The translations under genes were made by a program, and so were the position numbers. A DNA stretch of 64,000 bases from Apus apus. Taxonomy: Eukaryota > Chordata > Aves > Apodiformes > Apodidae. The stretch covers positions 19,635,241-19,699,240 of the forward strand of contig NC_067285.1 of NCBI RefSeq assembly GCF_020740795.1. Direction: 5' to 3'. Below the pieces are notes generated by a model. The model was not told the DNA's origin, ran no database searches, and saw nothing but the letters and a program-made list of their open reading frames with translations. Numbering within the stretch: position 1 is the stretch's first letter; the number at the start of each line of letters is the position of its first letter. Shown one piece after another: positions 46,695 to 59,455 of the stretch.

Positions 46695-48474
46695 GTGAGA
46701 GCCATAAGAAACATTATTTTCTTCACAACATCCAGAATTCTTACACCTCTCCTTCACCTTTCCCCATGTACTTCCTAATCTTCTTTTTCACATTGCCAGT
46801 CCCCTTCTGTATCTTAGGGAATGGGCTTTCCCTGCCAACTAGGACTGCTTTCTGGGCAGTTTGTTGGGATGGCAGTTTAGCTGGATGTTTTAAGAAGCAC
46901 GTGCAAGGAAGAGTCCTTACACTGGCTAGTTACACTGGTCTTGAATGTGACAGCTGACCCTGATGCCAAATTTTTTGTCTGCTCTGCATCTCTGTTGCTG
47001 GAAGACCATTTGATCTAATTAGAATTAGTGTCTTGTCCTTGCTTCATACTAAGCTCCTAAGTGGCCCATGATTAATTGCCTGTAAATTGTCTTGTTTTCT
47101 TGAGAGCGAAATAAAATCCCAAAGCAGGCTGCTCTGCAGGTGCAAGGACTGACTTGAAACAGCAGCTTCATTTTTCACCCCTTTTCTTTGCGTGCTGTCA
47201 GGTCCAGGGTGAGATCGATATGACTGATGCAAGTAGTGGTGAGCAACTGAGGAAAGGGTTACAGCACTTTTGCTCTCTGTTCAGAGCTCTGTTGGACCTG
47301 AAACCTGTATTTTAACTGTTTCTGACTGATCTACTTGATATGATCAGGGTTGGTGCAGTCATTAGTCTCTGAAGTTAGCATGTTCCCCTTTGTGTTACCT
47401 AGGGTAGGTTGTCTGCTTTCATGGTCTCCAGCATGAGTGCCTGAAAATAGCTGAAACAATATATGAGGTGATAGGAAATAAATGTTTATCTTCCCATTAA
47501 GTTTTTGTCTAATCCTGGCCAAGGAATTTTGCATTTGAAGCCTTTTGTCCTGTAATCACAACTACGTGTCAGTTTATTTTTGGTCTTCAGAGGGACCTTC
47601 CCTTTTTTCTTAATTTGATTTATGATGACTGTAACACTTCCATGGAAAGTAGCTTTGCATGGCTTTCAGAGTATGGGGAGGTAAGGGACAAAAGCTAGTG
47701 AAACCTTATTGGTAACTCAGACACAACCAAGTGGAAACTGTTAGCCATATATGTTATCACTTGTATTACCTCTGATATTTCCAACTCCATACCCCAAGCA
47801 GCTATTTCCATGAAACTCCTGCTGACTTTATCTGCCTTCCCATTTGTGTATGTAAAGTGAGTCACGTGTCCTTTCTCTGGTCGCTAAGGAAGTATTTGTG
47901 TTATTTAATGGTTTAGTGAGTACGTGGTCAGAAGAGCAAGCTGTATGGACAGGAAGCCTCAACGGTTTTCTTCCTGTTCTAGTAAGAATATATGATTATT
48001 GCCCCAAGTGGACAGGACAGAGCACAGCTTAAGGAGAGATGTCAGATTGTTTCTTGGAGGTGTCTATTAGCAGGTAAGATTAGCTGAAACAAAATTGTGA
48101 TTTCTGTTATTGATGAAAATTTCCCTAGATACTGAAATGTAAAATTAATTCCCCTGGTCTTGTTCAGACCATGTAACACTAGATGTGTGCAGCAAGTATC
48201 TACACTAGGAATCCAGGTTTAATATACAGTTGAGACAGATTTTCCTAGCTTGAGCTAATTGCCCCTTGGAGGCACCAGGTTAGAAGCCACAGATTCTCAA
48301 GGCACCTGTGTTTCTACTCAGGGTACTGCATTGGATCATGTAAGTGTTTCTGACAGAAATTTTACAAAGGTATACATCCTAAGTTTGAGGGTTTGGAAAC
48401 CTTGCTGTCCTCAGGAGCTGGTCAGTGATGTGCAGAGGACCCTAATAAATCTGTCTCTTTCCTCTGTTTCACAG
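46695..48474 (+). other. ALOX5: ALOX5 intron 2
   Basis: 1.8 kb AT-rich intron with no recognised repeat or alternative exon. The acceptor tract is CTGTTTCACAG. Confidence 0.75.
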
Positions 48475-48556
48475 CAAAGCTCTCCCGGGATGACAAGACA
48501 CACATTCTCAAGCAGCACAGACGCAAAGAGCTCGAGAGCCGTCAAAAAATGTACCG
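48475..48556 (+). CDS. ALOX5: ALOX5 exon 3, interdomain and basic nuclear-import region
   Basis: 82 nt (phase 1 in, 2 out). It encodes [18 protein letters not shown] then ELESRQKMY and two bases of Arg. The HRRKELE cluster is one of the nuclear localisation sequences described for mammalian 5-lipoxygenase and is conserved. It was identified by protein match and exact exon length. Confidence 0.96.
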
Positions 48557-50102
48557 GTGAGTTTCCCAAATGTCCCCCGAAGGCCCGGTGCCTGTTCTCA
48601 TCAGGTTTGGCAGAGTACATGTAGATTATCATCTTACTCTAGTTACTGGACTGTTGCATAAGAGAAAGCAGAAGTTACCATGTTGGCCATATATGATTTT
48701 TTTGCATAGATGGATCAGTGTAAGTGATGATCAGCCTGGTGCAAGTGGCATTACAAGATACTTGGATCCCAGATAAGCCTATCTGGAAGGTTTAAGTAGG
48801 ACTTCAGTGGTACAGTCTCTGTGTGGGTCCTCTGTCATACAGGTGTGCTTTCAAGGAAGATCTGAATGCAGATTCCATTTGCCTTTTCCAAGCAGTACTC
48901 CAGTTTTGGAATATGATCTGAATATGTCAGCTCTTACTGGAGCTTTTTGGCTGCAGCACCAAGCTAGTTTTAGTTGTTTCCTGCTGTGCGGTGGAGTAGA
49001 AGATCTAGCCCTGTTTGAATTAACTGGAATGTGCTATCAGAACACAGCTGTGACACCCACCTTTGTACTGTCATAGACATTTTTTCCTAATCAAGTTACC
49101 TATCTTTTATCAATGGGTAACTCCCAAAAGCATCAGACATTTCCTTTTCATAGAGACATATTCTTTGTTAAAATAACGAAAATTTCTGGCACTTTCTTCT
49201 CCTTACCATGAGAGTAAGGATCAGAATGACTGAGGCTTCATTCAGAATTAATGGATTGAGCCTTGGCGTATGTGTTGGTAATAACATTTGACTAAGAAAG
49301 GATCTTGCTTACAAATTATGGGAAATAGGGCAGAGGGAAATGCAGTTCAAAAAGAGGTGTGGCACAAAATTTTGTTTATGCATGCAAAAAGGAAGGCAAA
49401 ACCATTCTTAATTCCAGGGAAATAGTTATTTACAATTCAGATGCATAAATGGTAACATACAAAGCAATCTTTGTGCTGCAGACAATTTGGAAATACCATT
49501 GAAACTGTATTCTTTACAAGTCACCTTTTTTAATTTTTTTTTCTAAGTAAAATGGGATACTGTGCAAGAACATACATGGCAGAGAATGTGTGCCATGACC
49601 ATTATGAGTTAGGGCTCTTCTGAGGAGCTAGATCTAGACTATCAAGACCATCTGTGTCTCTCAGAGAGTTGGCTTTTGGAGAAACTTAAATATGTGCCTG
49701 AGTACTTTTAGCTTCTGTATCTCTAGTTTTGCAAAAATGTAGCCCCAAGAATGAGTGTGTATTGGGCAGCTGTCTGTCTTTCTGTCCCCTCCCTTCCCAA
49801 TACATTTGTACTTACTGCCAATTTTAACCAAGTGTGACAAGTGTTTATCAATATGGTAGGTATTAAGTTACTTCAAGTTTTGGGAAGGTAGGTGGCCAAG
49901 TACATGCCTTCCATTGTACTTCAGGATTCTGTAGGGTACTGGTAGATATTGATGTTGCATAAGTCACTATTTTTGGCCCAGATGAGTTTGCCACAAATTT
50001 GTTTCATGGAGTTGAGTCACAGAAGCGGTGGACGTAAATGAATGACACAGCACTCGTGCTGCTAAGGTTATATGGTTGATCCAACCTCTCTTGTTTTCTC
50101 AG
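48557..50102 (+). other. ALOX5: ALOX5 intron 3
   Basis: 1.5 kb AT-rich intron with no recognised element. The acceptor is TTGTTTTCTCAG. Confidence 0.75.
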
Positions 50103-50225
50103 CTGGAAGGAGTGGCATCCAGGCTTTCCCCTGAGCATTGATGCCCTTTCACACAGGGATCTGCCTCGTGACATCCAGTTTGACAACGAGAAAGGAATTG
50201 ACTTCATTCTGAACTACTCTAAAGC
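50103..50225 (+). CDS. ALOX5: ALOX5 exon 4, start of catalytic domain and cork helix
   Basis: 123 nt (phase 2 in, 2 out); residues 144-184 plus two bases. It contains [26 protein letters not shown] and [10 protein letters not shown]178 and Y182 correspond to the human F177/Y181 cork (numbering without Met) that closes the active-site cavity and is specific to 5-lipoxygenase. Acceptor TTTTCTCAG, donor GTAAGT. Confidence 0.97.
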
Positions 50226-51231
50226 GTAAGTGTTTGTGAAACTTCAGGAATTTTTCAAAATCTCTTTTGCGGCAGGGTAAGGATCTGATCACCTTTTACA
50301 TTTTATTGAAATCTCAAAATTTGATTCTTTCTTCCCAGCTGGATCTGCAGTGAATCAAAATAGGAAAAAATTTAATTTAATTGATTTTTTTTTTTTTAAA
50401 TATAAAAAGTAAGCTTTTCATGCTGGGAACTGACAGAGCCTCTGTGTTCTCATTAGACACTGTTTTGTCTGTAGACATATGGAGGAGACAATGGTGAAGA
50501 GCATAGGAAGAAGGACTACTGGCACCTAATATCTTAGGCTTAATTCTCAGAGTCCTCTAGAGGTACCACTCTCCTTGACTGTTAAATTCAAATGGATAAT
50601 TAAGCCTTGCAGTCACATAACAAAATAAAATGGTATGAACACATACTTTAGACCTTGCTGAAGAAAAGCTGGTCTGAGCAGTTCATCAGTTAACCACATC
50701 TGAGTGTAATCTTCTTGGGGCAGCAAAGTCACTGTCCACCTGCTTGCATGTGTCACGTCATTAAGAAAAAACAGTCCTAGCCATTGGATGAGCTTGAATA
50801 ATCAATCCTGCAAAGCTCTTTGAAATAGTACAGGGTTAATAAGGCACATAGGACTGCTCTGGTGTCTGAGTCCCCTTCTAAGCTATCTTGTGTGCCTGGG
50901 TCACATCATACTATCTCAGACATCCAACCATACTATCAGATGGTGGGGTAGTCTTGAGACAAGACTGGTCCGAGATCGTAGACTGCCAAGAACAACTGTG
51001 GAGTGGAGTTCAATAAATGCAGTAGCAGAGACTGGGCTCTTGAGTTGCCTTTCAGGCTTTTGTGTAAAGGTGCAGCCAGCAAATTTAATTCTGTACGGTA
51101 GCCAATCTCACATTCCACCACTGAAAAATACACTGTGTGTAGGTATATAAAAGGGTGGAAAATAACTGGGGGGTGTTGAGGAAGCTGGATGTGATTTTTT
51201 TCAGAGATGTTTTGTTTCATTTTGGTTTTAG
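50226..51231 (+). other. ALOX5: ALOX5 intron 4
   Basis: 1.0 kb. It contains a T-rich run near 50385-50397 and nothing else recognisable. The acceptor is TTTGGTTTTAG. Confidence 0.75.
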
Positions 51232-51338
51232 GATGGAGAATCTTTATATCAACCGTTTCATGCACATGTTCCAGTCCTCCTGGAGTGATTTTGCAGATTT
51301 TGAGAGGATCTTTGTCAGAATCAGCAACACAATCTCTG
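51232..51338 (+). CDS. ALOX5: ALOX5 exon 5
   Basis: 107 nt (phase 2 in, 1 out); residues 185-220 plus one base. It encodes the helical stretch [16 protein letters not shown] followed by [19 protein letters not shown]. This is close to human ([13 protein letters not shown]). It forms part of the helices lining the catalytic domain. Confidence 0.96.
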
Positions 51339-52814
51339 GTGGGTTTATCAGCATTTGCTTATGTTTGCATTGTAGAATGACTAATTATTTGTCTTGAACA
51401 TATTTGATTAGGATGAAAGTGGCTGACTCTGATTTCTGCACTCCCACAGCTTTTAATAAATAAACTGTAATCTCAGACTGCTGATCACACCAACAGCCCA
51501 AAAGACCAAAAAGCAAAGCTATGGTTTCACACAAACTAATGCAAATTGCTCAGTGACCTTCTCTGTCCTGAGCTATACTGGAGGTCAGGCCAGTTGAGCA
51601 TCTCAGTCCCCTATTAAGATGTCAAAGGCAAAATACTTCTTTGTTTTAACTCTTTACAGTATGGAAATATGAACAGTTACATAAAAGAATTGCAGACAGA
51701 CACAGGGTTTTGAAGTTCATGGTGTCCTTTCTGTAAAACAGGGCTGGGAAGCCTTTGTTTTGTGAGCCAGACCCAACCTTCTACTATTTGCCATGGTTAT
51801 GTTACTTGTCTTTATTTTACTGTATTATTGGATATAACAGATACATAGATACTCTAAGCTGATTGGGGTGTGGTTCCCCCAATGTGTGTGAATGGCTTGT
51901 TCAGATTCTGCAAACGAAAATATTTTTCCTTCCTGCTCTGAAGCTTTGCTCCTCTTCAGTCTGCCTACGGACCAGTTAAGAGAAATGAAAGTAATTTCTG
52001 CAGTCCCAGGTATAAAATAAAGCACACAGGCTGGTCAGAGCTATTAAAACTAATTACAGCAATTTGCTCCATTTAATAAAATCGCTTCCTAAAGTACTTT
52101 TAACATGGGAATTATATATAATCTACAATTAATTTCATTCATAGTATTTCCATACTCGTGAGAAAAGCCGCAGTTCTGTGAGTTTTAAATGTTAATCATT
52201 GGTCACAGTTATATTAATGCAACTCTGAATCTGCTTACTTGTGAGCCTTGGCAGAAACAGAGCTAATGAAGAGGGTAGTTCAAGGCATGTTTCAATGATG
52301 TATTTTCTGTCCAAGTAATTTTTGGATGGTATAGACTTCAGATACAGCTCCAGACTCATTATGCAATTGACAGAGCTGATGTAAATGTCAACTTCAAGTA
52401 AACTACATTTTTTTCTACTCTGTTAGAATGCAGTGTGAGTTTTGAGACCTTTTTTTTTTTTTTAATTATCACTGCATTGCATTCCCTGAGAATTTAAAAC
52501 ATGAGATTTAAAAATATCATGGAAGAGTATTTTACACAGGAGTGGATTCTTTTAGTCTTCATTGTTTCTGTACATAGAGAAACAAATTATTATCAATTTA
52601 GTTCTTCTCAAAGTGAAAAGCAAAGATTACATTGTCCATTTAACTTAAGTAATTTTTAATTCTGTGGCAACTTCTGAATCCTTTTCTTGCTGCTTTCTTT
52701 AGTCAAAGTTACAGTGCATTATAACAAAACATGGGGAGGAAGGGAGGAATCCTGCATGCAGTATGGTATTGATGCAGTGCAGTTATTGATGCTGCATGCT
52801 TGTTTTCCCTTTAG
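51339..52814 (+). other. ALOX5: ALOX5 intron 5
   Basis: 1.5 kb AT-rich intron with a poly-T run near 52450-52464. No repeat family is recognised. The acceptor is TTTTCCCTTTAG. Confidence 0.75.
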
Positions 52815-52987
52815 AATATGTGATGCAGCACTGGAAGGAAGATTTTATGTTTGGCTACCAGTTCCTGAATGGATGCAATCCTGTGCTGATCCGGAGATGC
52901 ACCGAGATACCCAAGAAGTTACCCGTGACTACAGATATGGTAGAATGCAGTCTGGAGAGGAACCTGACCCTGGAGGAAGAAGTGAAG
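52815..52987 (+). CDS. ALOX5: ALOX5 exon 6, includes MK2-site equivalent
   Basis: 173 nt (phase 1 in, 0 out); residues 221-278. It encodes [39 protein letters not shown] and [13 protein letters not shown] sequence ending [12 protein letters not shown]. The human MAPKAPK2 target serine (271 without Met) is Thr272 here, in L-x-R-x-x-T context. The NPVLIRRC core is conserved. The donor is GTATGG. Confidence 0.97.
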
Positions 52988-53660
52988 GTATGGCTTTCCA
53001 TCACGTTGGACTTCATCTGCTCCTTCTCATGTCCTCTAACCTCCAAACCCTGTTCTAACTGCCTTCGGCCACACCTCCTCTTCAGCCTGCGTGGTTGGTC
53101 ATGGCAAAGCCAAGTGTCTCCGCAGACTGAGAACACCTCTGTTGACTGTTTCCTCCTGCTGTCCTACATGCCATGCCTTTCTCCACATCCAGTTAAAGAT
53201 GTCACCAGTAGATTAAGGGTCCTTTTTCAGTGTTTTCCTCTCAAAGGTTGGGGATTGACTAACTATTGACTGAGCTAACATACTGAAGAAAGGTTGGCAA
53301 GGATTGTGCTTTGCTTTGTATGACAAGCTTAGGGGTTTCTTCAGCTGGCAGTGTGAAACTTGTTTGCATCCATCTTAGTGTCACTTTCTGAATGCATAGG
53401 CATGAAAGGCTCACCATCAGACTCAGGTGATACGGGTCAGGTAGTTTGTGTAAAGGTGCTTGCTGTCTCAATGGCATCATCCCTGAGCCACCATAAGCAA
53501 GGACAGGCCAGTGGCCACTTGTAAACACAGGGCACAAGCCAGCCTCTGACCAAGACTTCCTGACCTTTGTTCCAAACCTTATTACTTACAGTCTGTTAAA
53601 ACACAACAGGCTTTTATTTTTTCTTTTTCTTCTTTTTCCCCCTTTTTTTAATTTCCCCAG
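52988..53660 (+). other. ALOX5: ALOX5 intron 6
   Basis: 673 bp. Nothing is recognised apart from the long pyrimidine acceptor tract (about 53612-53658). Confidence 0.75.
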
Positions 53661-53807
53661 CAAGGAAACATTTTCATTGTGGACTACGAGCTGTTGGATG
53701 GTGTGGATGCCAATAAAACAGACCCATGCACGATACAGTACTTGACTGCACCCATATGCCTGCTGTATAAGAACCTGGAGAATAAAATTGTACCCATTGC
53801 AATCCAG
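53661..53807 (+). CDS. ALOX5: ALOX5 exon 7
   Basis: 147 nt, 49 whole codons; residues 279-327. It encodes [20 protein letters not shown] then [18 protein letters not shown] and KIVPIAIQ, the strand-turn region leading to the iron-binding helix. Acceptor TTTCCCCAG, donor GTGGGT. It is separated by only 97 bp from exon 8. Confidence 0.97.
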
Positions 53808-53904
53808 GTGGGTTTACTGTCAGGGTCTTTAAAGGGACTTTTGCTTTCTGTCTCATCTTAAATATGAATGACTTGTGGGTTTGTGTTGTTTTTATATCTT
53901 CCAG

Positions 53905-54108
53905 CTTGGGCAAAAGCCTGGGCCAGACAATCCCATATTCCTTCCCTCAGATGCCACATATGATTGGCTGCTCGCTAAAATTTGGGTTCGCTCAGCTGAT
54001 TTCCACATCCATCAGACAGTGACCCATCTCTTACGGACACACTTAGTCTCAGAGGTGTTCAGCATAGCCATGTTCCGGCAGCTGCCTGCTGTACATCCCC
54101 TCTTCAAG
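53905..54108 (+). CDS. ALOX5: ALOX5 exon 8, first two iron-ligand histidines
   Basis: 204 nt, 68 whole codons; residues 328-395. It includes [30 protein letters not shown] and the lipoxygenase signature [12 protein letters not shown], in which H368 and H373 bind the catalytic iron. [14 protein letters not shown] follows. The lipoxygenase family pattern H-x4-H-x4 is intact, so the enzyme should bind iron normally. Acceptor TATCTTCCAG, donor GTTGGT. Confidence 0.98.
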
Positions 54109-54338
54109 GTTGGTTCTTGCATGAAGGGATGTAGGTGGGTGAGGGAGGTTACCGCATTAGTCTGATGAACCAAAAGGAAGTCCTGGTGATAGCTCAGCTG
54201 AGATAGTTTGGCTGGCTGCCCTGCAAGGCAACATACAGCTAAACCACCAGGGCTTCCAGAACTTCAGACTTTACACTGTGTTGCTGTTGAATTCAGTCAG
54301 AGAATTTGCCATCTGTCGTTGCTTGTCCTGTTTCACAG

Positions 54339-54425
54339 CTCTTGGTGCCGCACATGCGATTCACGATAGCCATCAATACCAAAGCCCGAGAACAGCTTAT
54401 CTGTGAATGTGGTCTTTTTGACAAG
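54339..54425 (+). CDS. ALOX5: ALOX5 exon 9, stereocontrol alanine
   Basis: 87 nt, 29 codons; residues 396-424 ([20 protein letters not shown] then ICECGLFDK). A411 aligns with the alanine (410 without Met) that goes with S-stereospecific lipoxygenation. The sequence is nearly identical to human apart from V398-P-H-M. Acceptor CTGTTTCACAG, donor GTAAGT. Confidence 0.97.
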
Positions 54426-56173
54426 GTAAGTAATCCCCTTTGCAAATCTTCATTATTATTCATGATTCTGTATGTGTTTTTATCCTTTAACCATCACATA
54501 CTGTCTTGTTTCTTGACCTTTCTACTAAAGGGCAAACATAACTAATACCACCTGAGAAACTGGTGCACAGAGCTGATGCTTTGTTGTGATGAAGATGTTA
54601 CCTTTTACCTCTAAGTAGCCAGTTTAGAACTGGCCAATGTCAGTAGTGAGCCGGTATCTTGCTTACTTGTAGCTGATGTGACTTTGGGGTGTGAGTATAG
54701 GAGTGCAAATTAACATGATTTGCACATTACATCCTCGCACATGCATGCACAATATTAAGTCCTCAGTTTCTTTTAGGTACTCAGTTACTCATATTGGAGC
54801 AGGGTGGAGAGCAAAATAATTTGTGATTGTAGAAGGAAATTTCCATCTGAGGAAGACGTGTAGTTAAGACAGATTCTAAGCTCACAAATAGTGCCTGTAA
54901 ATTCCAGCCTGTTTTCTTGAATTGCCATAAACAGCAGATCTGCTAGGATCAAAACTCAGCTTCATCTGAGTCAGAGAAACATAACCGTGTATCATGAACT
55001 GTGTTGCAGCTCTTAGGTCAAATCTGAACATCTAATTCTGACTGCAGTGGTACTTAACTTGTACCCAGCTCTTCCTCTCTGGTTTTTCCAGAAATGGCAT
55101 GCTGCATCTTGGAACCACAGCAGGTTGGCATGCAGCGGTCTCTGTGACAATGTGGTAGCAGCAAATTTTGGGGAGGTTTCAGAAGTCCTTCCAAAGAGGG
55201 AGCCTGTGTTTCAGGACAACTGTACCACTTACACTTCTGGCACTAGACCAAAAATAAGTTCCATGCTTCAGAGTTTTTCACTCAAGGAAAAAAGAGAGGT
55301 TAAATCGGGGCATCTTCCTTGTCTTCTGTACTCCACTGCTGACTGTGGAGACCTAGCAGGCATTCCCATCTTTTTGAACAAAAGCATAATGAACAAAAAC
55401 ATCCCTTGCATGTGGGATAAGTGTGTGGTTAAGACCTACCAACAGGGATCCTGGAGTTCCAGAATTTGTTGGGTCCAGTGTGGATGATCAGCTGGCTGGA
55501 GGACGGTAAATGTAAGCTGATTCCTGCTACAACACTAGCATCATATGCTAGAAAAGCAACATTTGGGAGCTTTTGTGCAGTGAATAACTAAATATTTTCA
55601 CAGTGCTGTTTGTTGTGGATTTTCCACAGTGCTATGTTTTCCAAATGTAGCATATACGGAAACCTTGGCTAATCCTCATAAATAATCACCCAGTAGGATT
55701 GATATTCTGGGTTAAATTCCAGGGTGGCTAACAGTAGCCTGCATCCACAGACACTTTCTACTAAAACACACTGTAGCAGCAGTGGGTAGTTTAGCAAAAG
55801 CCCTGTTCTATCACACTCCTGCCTGCCTTCCTCCACACACATGCTGGTTTTGGAGGATGGGGCTGGCAGCAAGTGCTTTATGTTTGATAATTTGATGTTT
55901 CTGTACTTTATTACTGTATTCCATCATTAGCAGGTGCTGTACCTATGGAGAAAATGGGTGAGGATATAAACAGTGATTCATGGGAGAGCTGTGAAATCTC
56001 TGGAGTCAAAATGTACAGCAGCAGTTTTGTACTTGTTTGTGTGGAGAAGTGGTTTTCTCCTTGAAAAAAAGATTGACTCACATTTTTAATAGCAACTCCT
56101 GTGCATTTGGAAAGCCAGTCTCGGCACAAAGTCAATATAATCTGCTGTTCCTGTCTTGCCATTCCTCCTGCAG
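54426..56173 (+). other. ALOX5: ALOX5 intron 9
   Basis: 1.7 kb. The 146-codon open frame at 55047-55487 has no splice support or known similarity. No repeat is recognised. The acceptor is TTCCTCCTGCAG. Confidence 0.75.
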
Positions 56174-56352
56174 GCAAATGCTACAGGTGGAGGAGGACAT
56201 GTACAAATGGTGCAGAAAGCAATGAAGGATCTGACTTACAGCTCTCTCTGCTTCCCTGAGGAGATGAAAGCTAAAGGGATGGACAGCAAAGAGGATATCC
56301 CCTACTACTATTACCGGGATGATGGCATTAAAGTCTGGGAGGCTATCAAGAG
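56174..56352 (+). CDS. ALOX5: ALOX5 exon 10
   Basis: 179 nt (phase 0 in, 2 out); residues 425-483. It begins [19 protein letters not shown], then [20 protein letters not shown] and [20 protein letters not shown]. Human has PYYFYRDDG at the corresponding place. The GGGGH stretch precedes the long helices that flank the substrate cavity. Acceptor CTCCTGCAG, donor GTAAGT. Confidence 0.97.
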
Positions 56353-59034
56353 GTAAGTTCTAGAAATGGCTAATAAAGTCACTGTCACGGAGACATGACT
56401 TCATTTTCTCTCTGCTCACTTTGCTCTCCATCACAGCCTTGTGAACAGCACCTGAGCTGTTTAGTTACTTGGTGCCTTTTCCATCCAGTGTATTTCATCT
56501 GAGGAGAAATGCATAGTCAAGCACAAACCCTTGAAAGACTGTTAATGCTTTTTTTCAGTCCTGTTTTCCTGCATTCTGTTTTTCAGAGGCCCTTTTATAA
56601 ATATGTACTCTTCTATAGCATTTCACAGGGTTTAGTGAGTTGAAATTTAGCCCTGCAAAGGAAGTTTAATTAGCTTTTTCATTTTAGCTGTGCACAAACC
56701 AAGAGGGAACCCAGCTCTCTGAGCCAGCCACATGAGCTCATCAAGGTTCTTGTGGAGTGGAAATGCAAGCTTGGCTTGCATTCGAGTTGTGTTTTGATAC
56801 TCAATAAATCAGGCATTAACTGATTTGAATAAAACCTTTCTTAAAATGCCTTAAAATTGCAAAGCCCAGCTTTTGTCAGGAAGGGCAGCAATTCTGAGAC
56901 AGGAGAGGCACTGCAAGGCTGCTCAACCACAGAAATGTGGGTCCTTTTCAGATATGAAACACTGCCTCAGAATGGAATGATTCATATGTTTCTTATTCTA
57001 CAATGGCATTTCATTTAACAAACAATGTATTTTTGCAAGGCATAAGTTGCTTGCAAATATACAGCTGCTTCTGGTCACGTGACTTCTGAAAAGCAAGTTC
57101 ATTAAAAATCAGATCTTCTGTGCACACGGAGTTGGGAGTTTATAGTGAACACATAACGTTTAAAGTGTTGGGTAGATCTTTGTCTCCTGTGTTTTCTCTT
57201 GTGTTTTGGTGAGAGGTTATCTTGCAATATTTCCTGCAATTCTTAGTGCCCATTTGAGAGAAAAGGAAGTTATAACTTTTCTGTGGTAATTCTCTTGAAG
57301 TAGTCCATTTTTTGTCCCTCTTCTCTTTCCTGTATTTTCTTTGCTGATTGAGAAATGCCTTTTCAAATACCAGACAGTACTTAGTCAACTCAATTAGTAT
57401 GACTCTTTGTGGGTGTTAACCTAGCTGGAGGAAGATGTTACAGTGCCTCAGTTCATAAGTGAATAATTTGGTTTATAAATGGTGTGGGCAGTGCCGTTCT
57501 GAGTGTGTGATATCCTGACCCGTGAAACAAGGCACATGCACATGATAGTCACCATGAATTGCCTACACACTGAAGAGATGTCAGTCTTCACTCTTCTAGT
57601 TAAATAACTTCTGTCCCCAGCATTTCTCCCATATGCTAGATGGCCTAGACTTAAGAAAGCTGATAAGGTTGTTCCTGTAGAAACTATGAGGCTCACACAG
57701 CAAATTTTTAAACCCCTTCTCTAATACTCAGCTTCTTATTTCTGATTTAACTGCAGAAAGACGTTCCAACCAAGAAGGTCTCATACACACTTCATATACT
57801 AATTTACATTTGCATGGAAGGGGGTCTAAAATACTGTCATTGGGAGAGAAGGATTATCTTCTGTATGCACTTGGCACACGTGCCAGTTGGTGGAGGCTGA
57901 GCTCATGCAGGGAGGCTTAATCTCTGCACGTTACAGGATTTTTCATTTCCCTTGGCTTCCTCTAGAAGCCCAAATTACTTAAACTACTGGTGTTAATGCA
58001 GTTGTTTGTCTGCCTCGATAACAAATCTTGACTTGGTTGGCTAGTAAAAACCATAGTGACAGATTTGTAAAGGTCTCCAAATTGCAGTAAGTTTATAGCT
58101 TAGTAGGGGAGAAATCTCTATTGGATAACAATTCTTAATCCCATCAGTCAGCTTCTGCAGTCAAATGTTTCACTCTGTGGGTTGTCAAAATATTTAGCAA
58201 GGATTGTAGGTACCTGCAGAGCTAATAGTTTATCTTGGTGTAGATCAGTTAACGAGTCACTCAGTCATGAAATGCAGATCTTCAGGAAATCAGGCTTGCC
58301 TATTTTAACTGCTTTCAGAACAATTTCTATTATCTTAGGTTTTTAAAAACCTTTCTTTCTGAGATGAATTTGCCCGGGAAGCTTTTATAGAAAGAGGGAT
58401 TTTGAGAAGAGGAACTGAACAGGCAGAAGATAGCTGCTGTATGTAGTGAGTGTAGGAAAAAAGCTCTAGATCTCTTCTACCCAAGAAAAGCTTCCTGGGT
58501 CACCCTGACTTTGGAATGTGATGCTTGGGTTTTGTGAAAAAAATGTGTGGTAGGAAGGGATCAACTATTTCAGTGGCACCCAGGAGCAGCTTTGGAGGAT
58601 CCTACACACAGGGGATGGTGCCAGTACCACAGTTTGGGAGCCCCTGTTCTTGGTGTGAGAGCTATGTGCATATGCCAGAGGGAGTCTATATTAAGTGAAG
58701 AAAAGATGTAGATGTGAAGACGGAAGTCTGGGCAGTAGCAAAGCCTCAAATAAGAGAGTAAAATGCACGGGACTGTTCAGAGGATACAGTGTGGTCTAGC
58801 ATCATTTTGTTGGGGGAGGAAGTGATGCTGTAGTCAGAAATTAATCAAAGTTGCCTCTGTGCATTCCCACTGCCTTTGGGAGGAGGGAGGAGGGTGTTGA
58901 GACCTGCTCTTCCCTTCTCTCTTGCCCCGTACAGCATCTGTCTCCTCTGCAAGATAAGTAGAAGGTCTTCAGGGAACAGCAGGCTTGCTTTCACCTGTCT
59001 GTTTTGTCTTGTTCATTTGTTCCTGTGTCTGCAG
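56353..59034 (+). other. ALOX5: ALOX5 intron 10
   Basis: 2.7 kb AT-rich intron with no recognised exon or repeat. The acceptor is TCCTGTGTCTGCAG. Confidence 0.75.
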
Positions 59035-59156
59035 TTTTGCAGAGGATGTTATTCACATCTACTATGAGAGCGATGAGATTGTATGTGAGGATGTGGAGCT
59101 CCAGGCTTTCGTCAAAGACATTTACGTCTATGGAATGAGGGGTGTAAAGGCCTCAG
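59035..59156 (+). CDS. ALOX5: ALOX5 exon 11, PKA-site region
   Basis: 122 nt (phase 2 in, 1 out); residues 484-524 plus one base. It encodes [28 protein letters not shown] and [12 protein letters not shown]. Human reads MRGRKSS here, where the second serine of the pair (523 without Met) is the PKA site. In this bird Ser524 remains, but the arginine at -3 is Val521 and the other serine is Ala523. Acceptor GTGTCTGCAG, donor GTAAGG. Confidence 0.96.
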
Positions 59157-59455
59157 GTAAGGTATGATGGCCCAGCCAGGTTCACGACTGGTCAAGGCCT
59201 GCTGACAGCACCACTGTGTGCACAGCCTGCCTTGAACTGCTGGAGACCCTCTCCACTCTTGGCCCAGAGATGCCTGGATTATGGGGGAGACCTTGAATCA
59301 GGCCAACCCTCCTCAGGTGACAGCTCCTTCCATTGCCACAGATTCTCACCATGAGCTTTGGCCACTTGGGAGAGCTCTCTGTAAACTGGGGATCTTGTCT
59401 ACTGATGCTTTAAGCATTAGTGGATGGGCTGCCTGTATGTGCTGTTGGAACCACC

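Noticed and set aside
55047..55487. 146-codon open frame in ALOX5 intron 9
   Set aside because: Unrecognised composition and no acceptor or donor in suitable phase; intronic chance frame.
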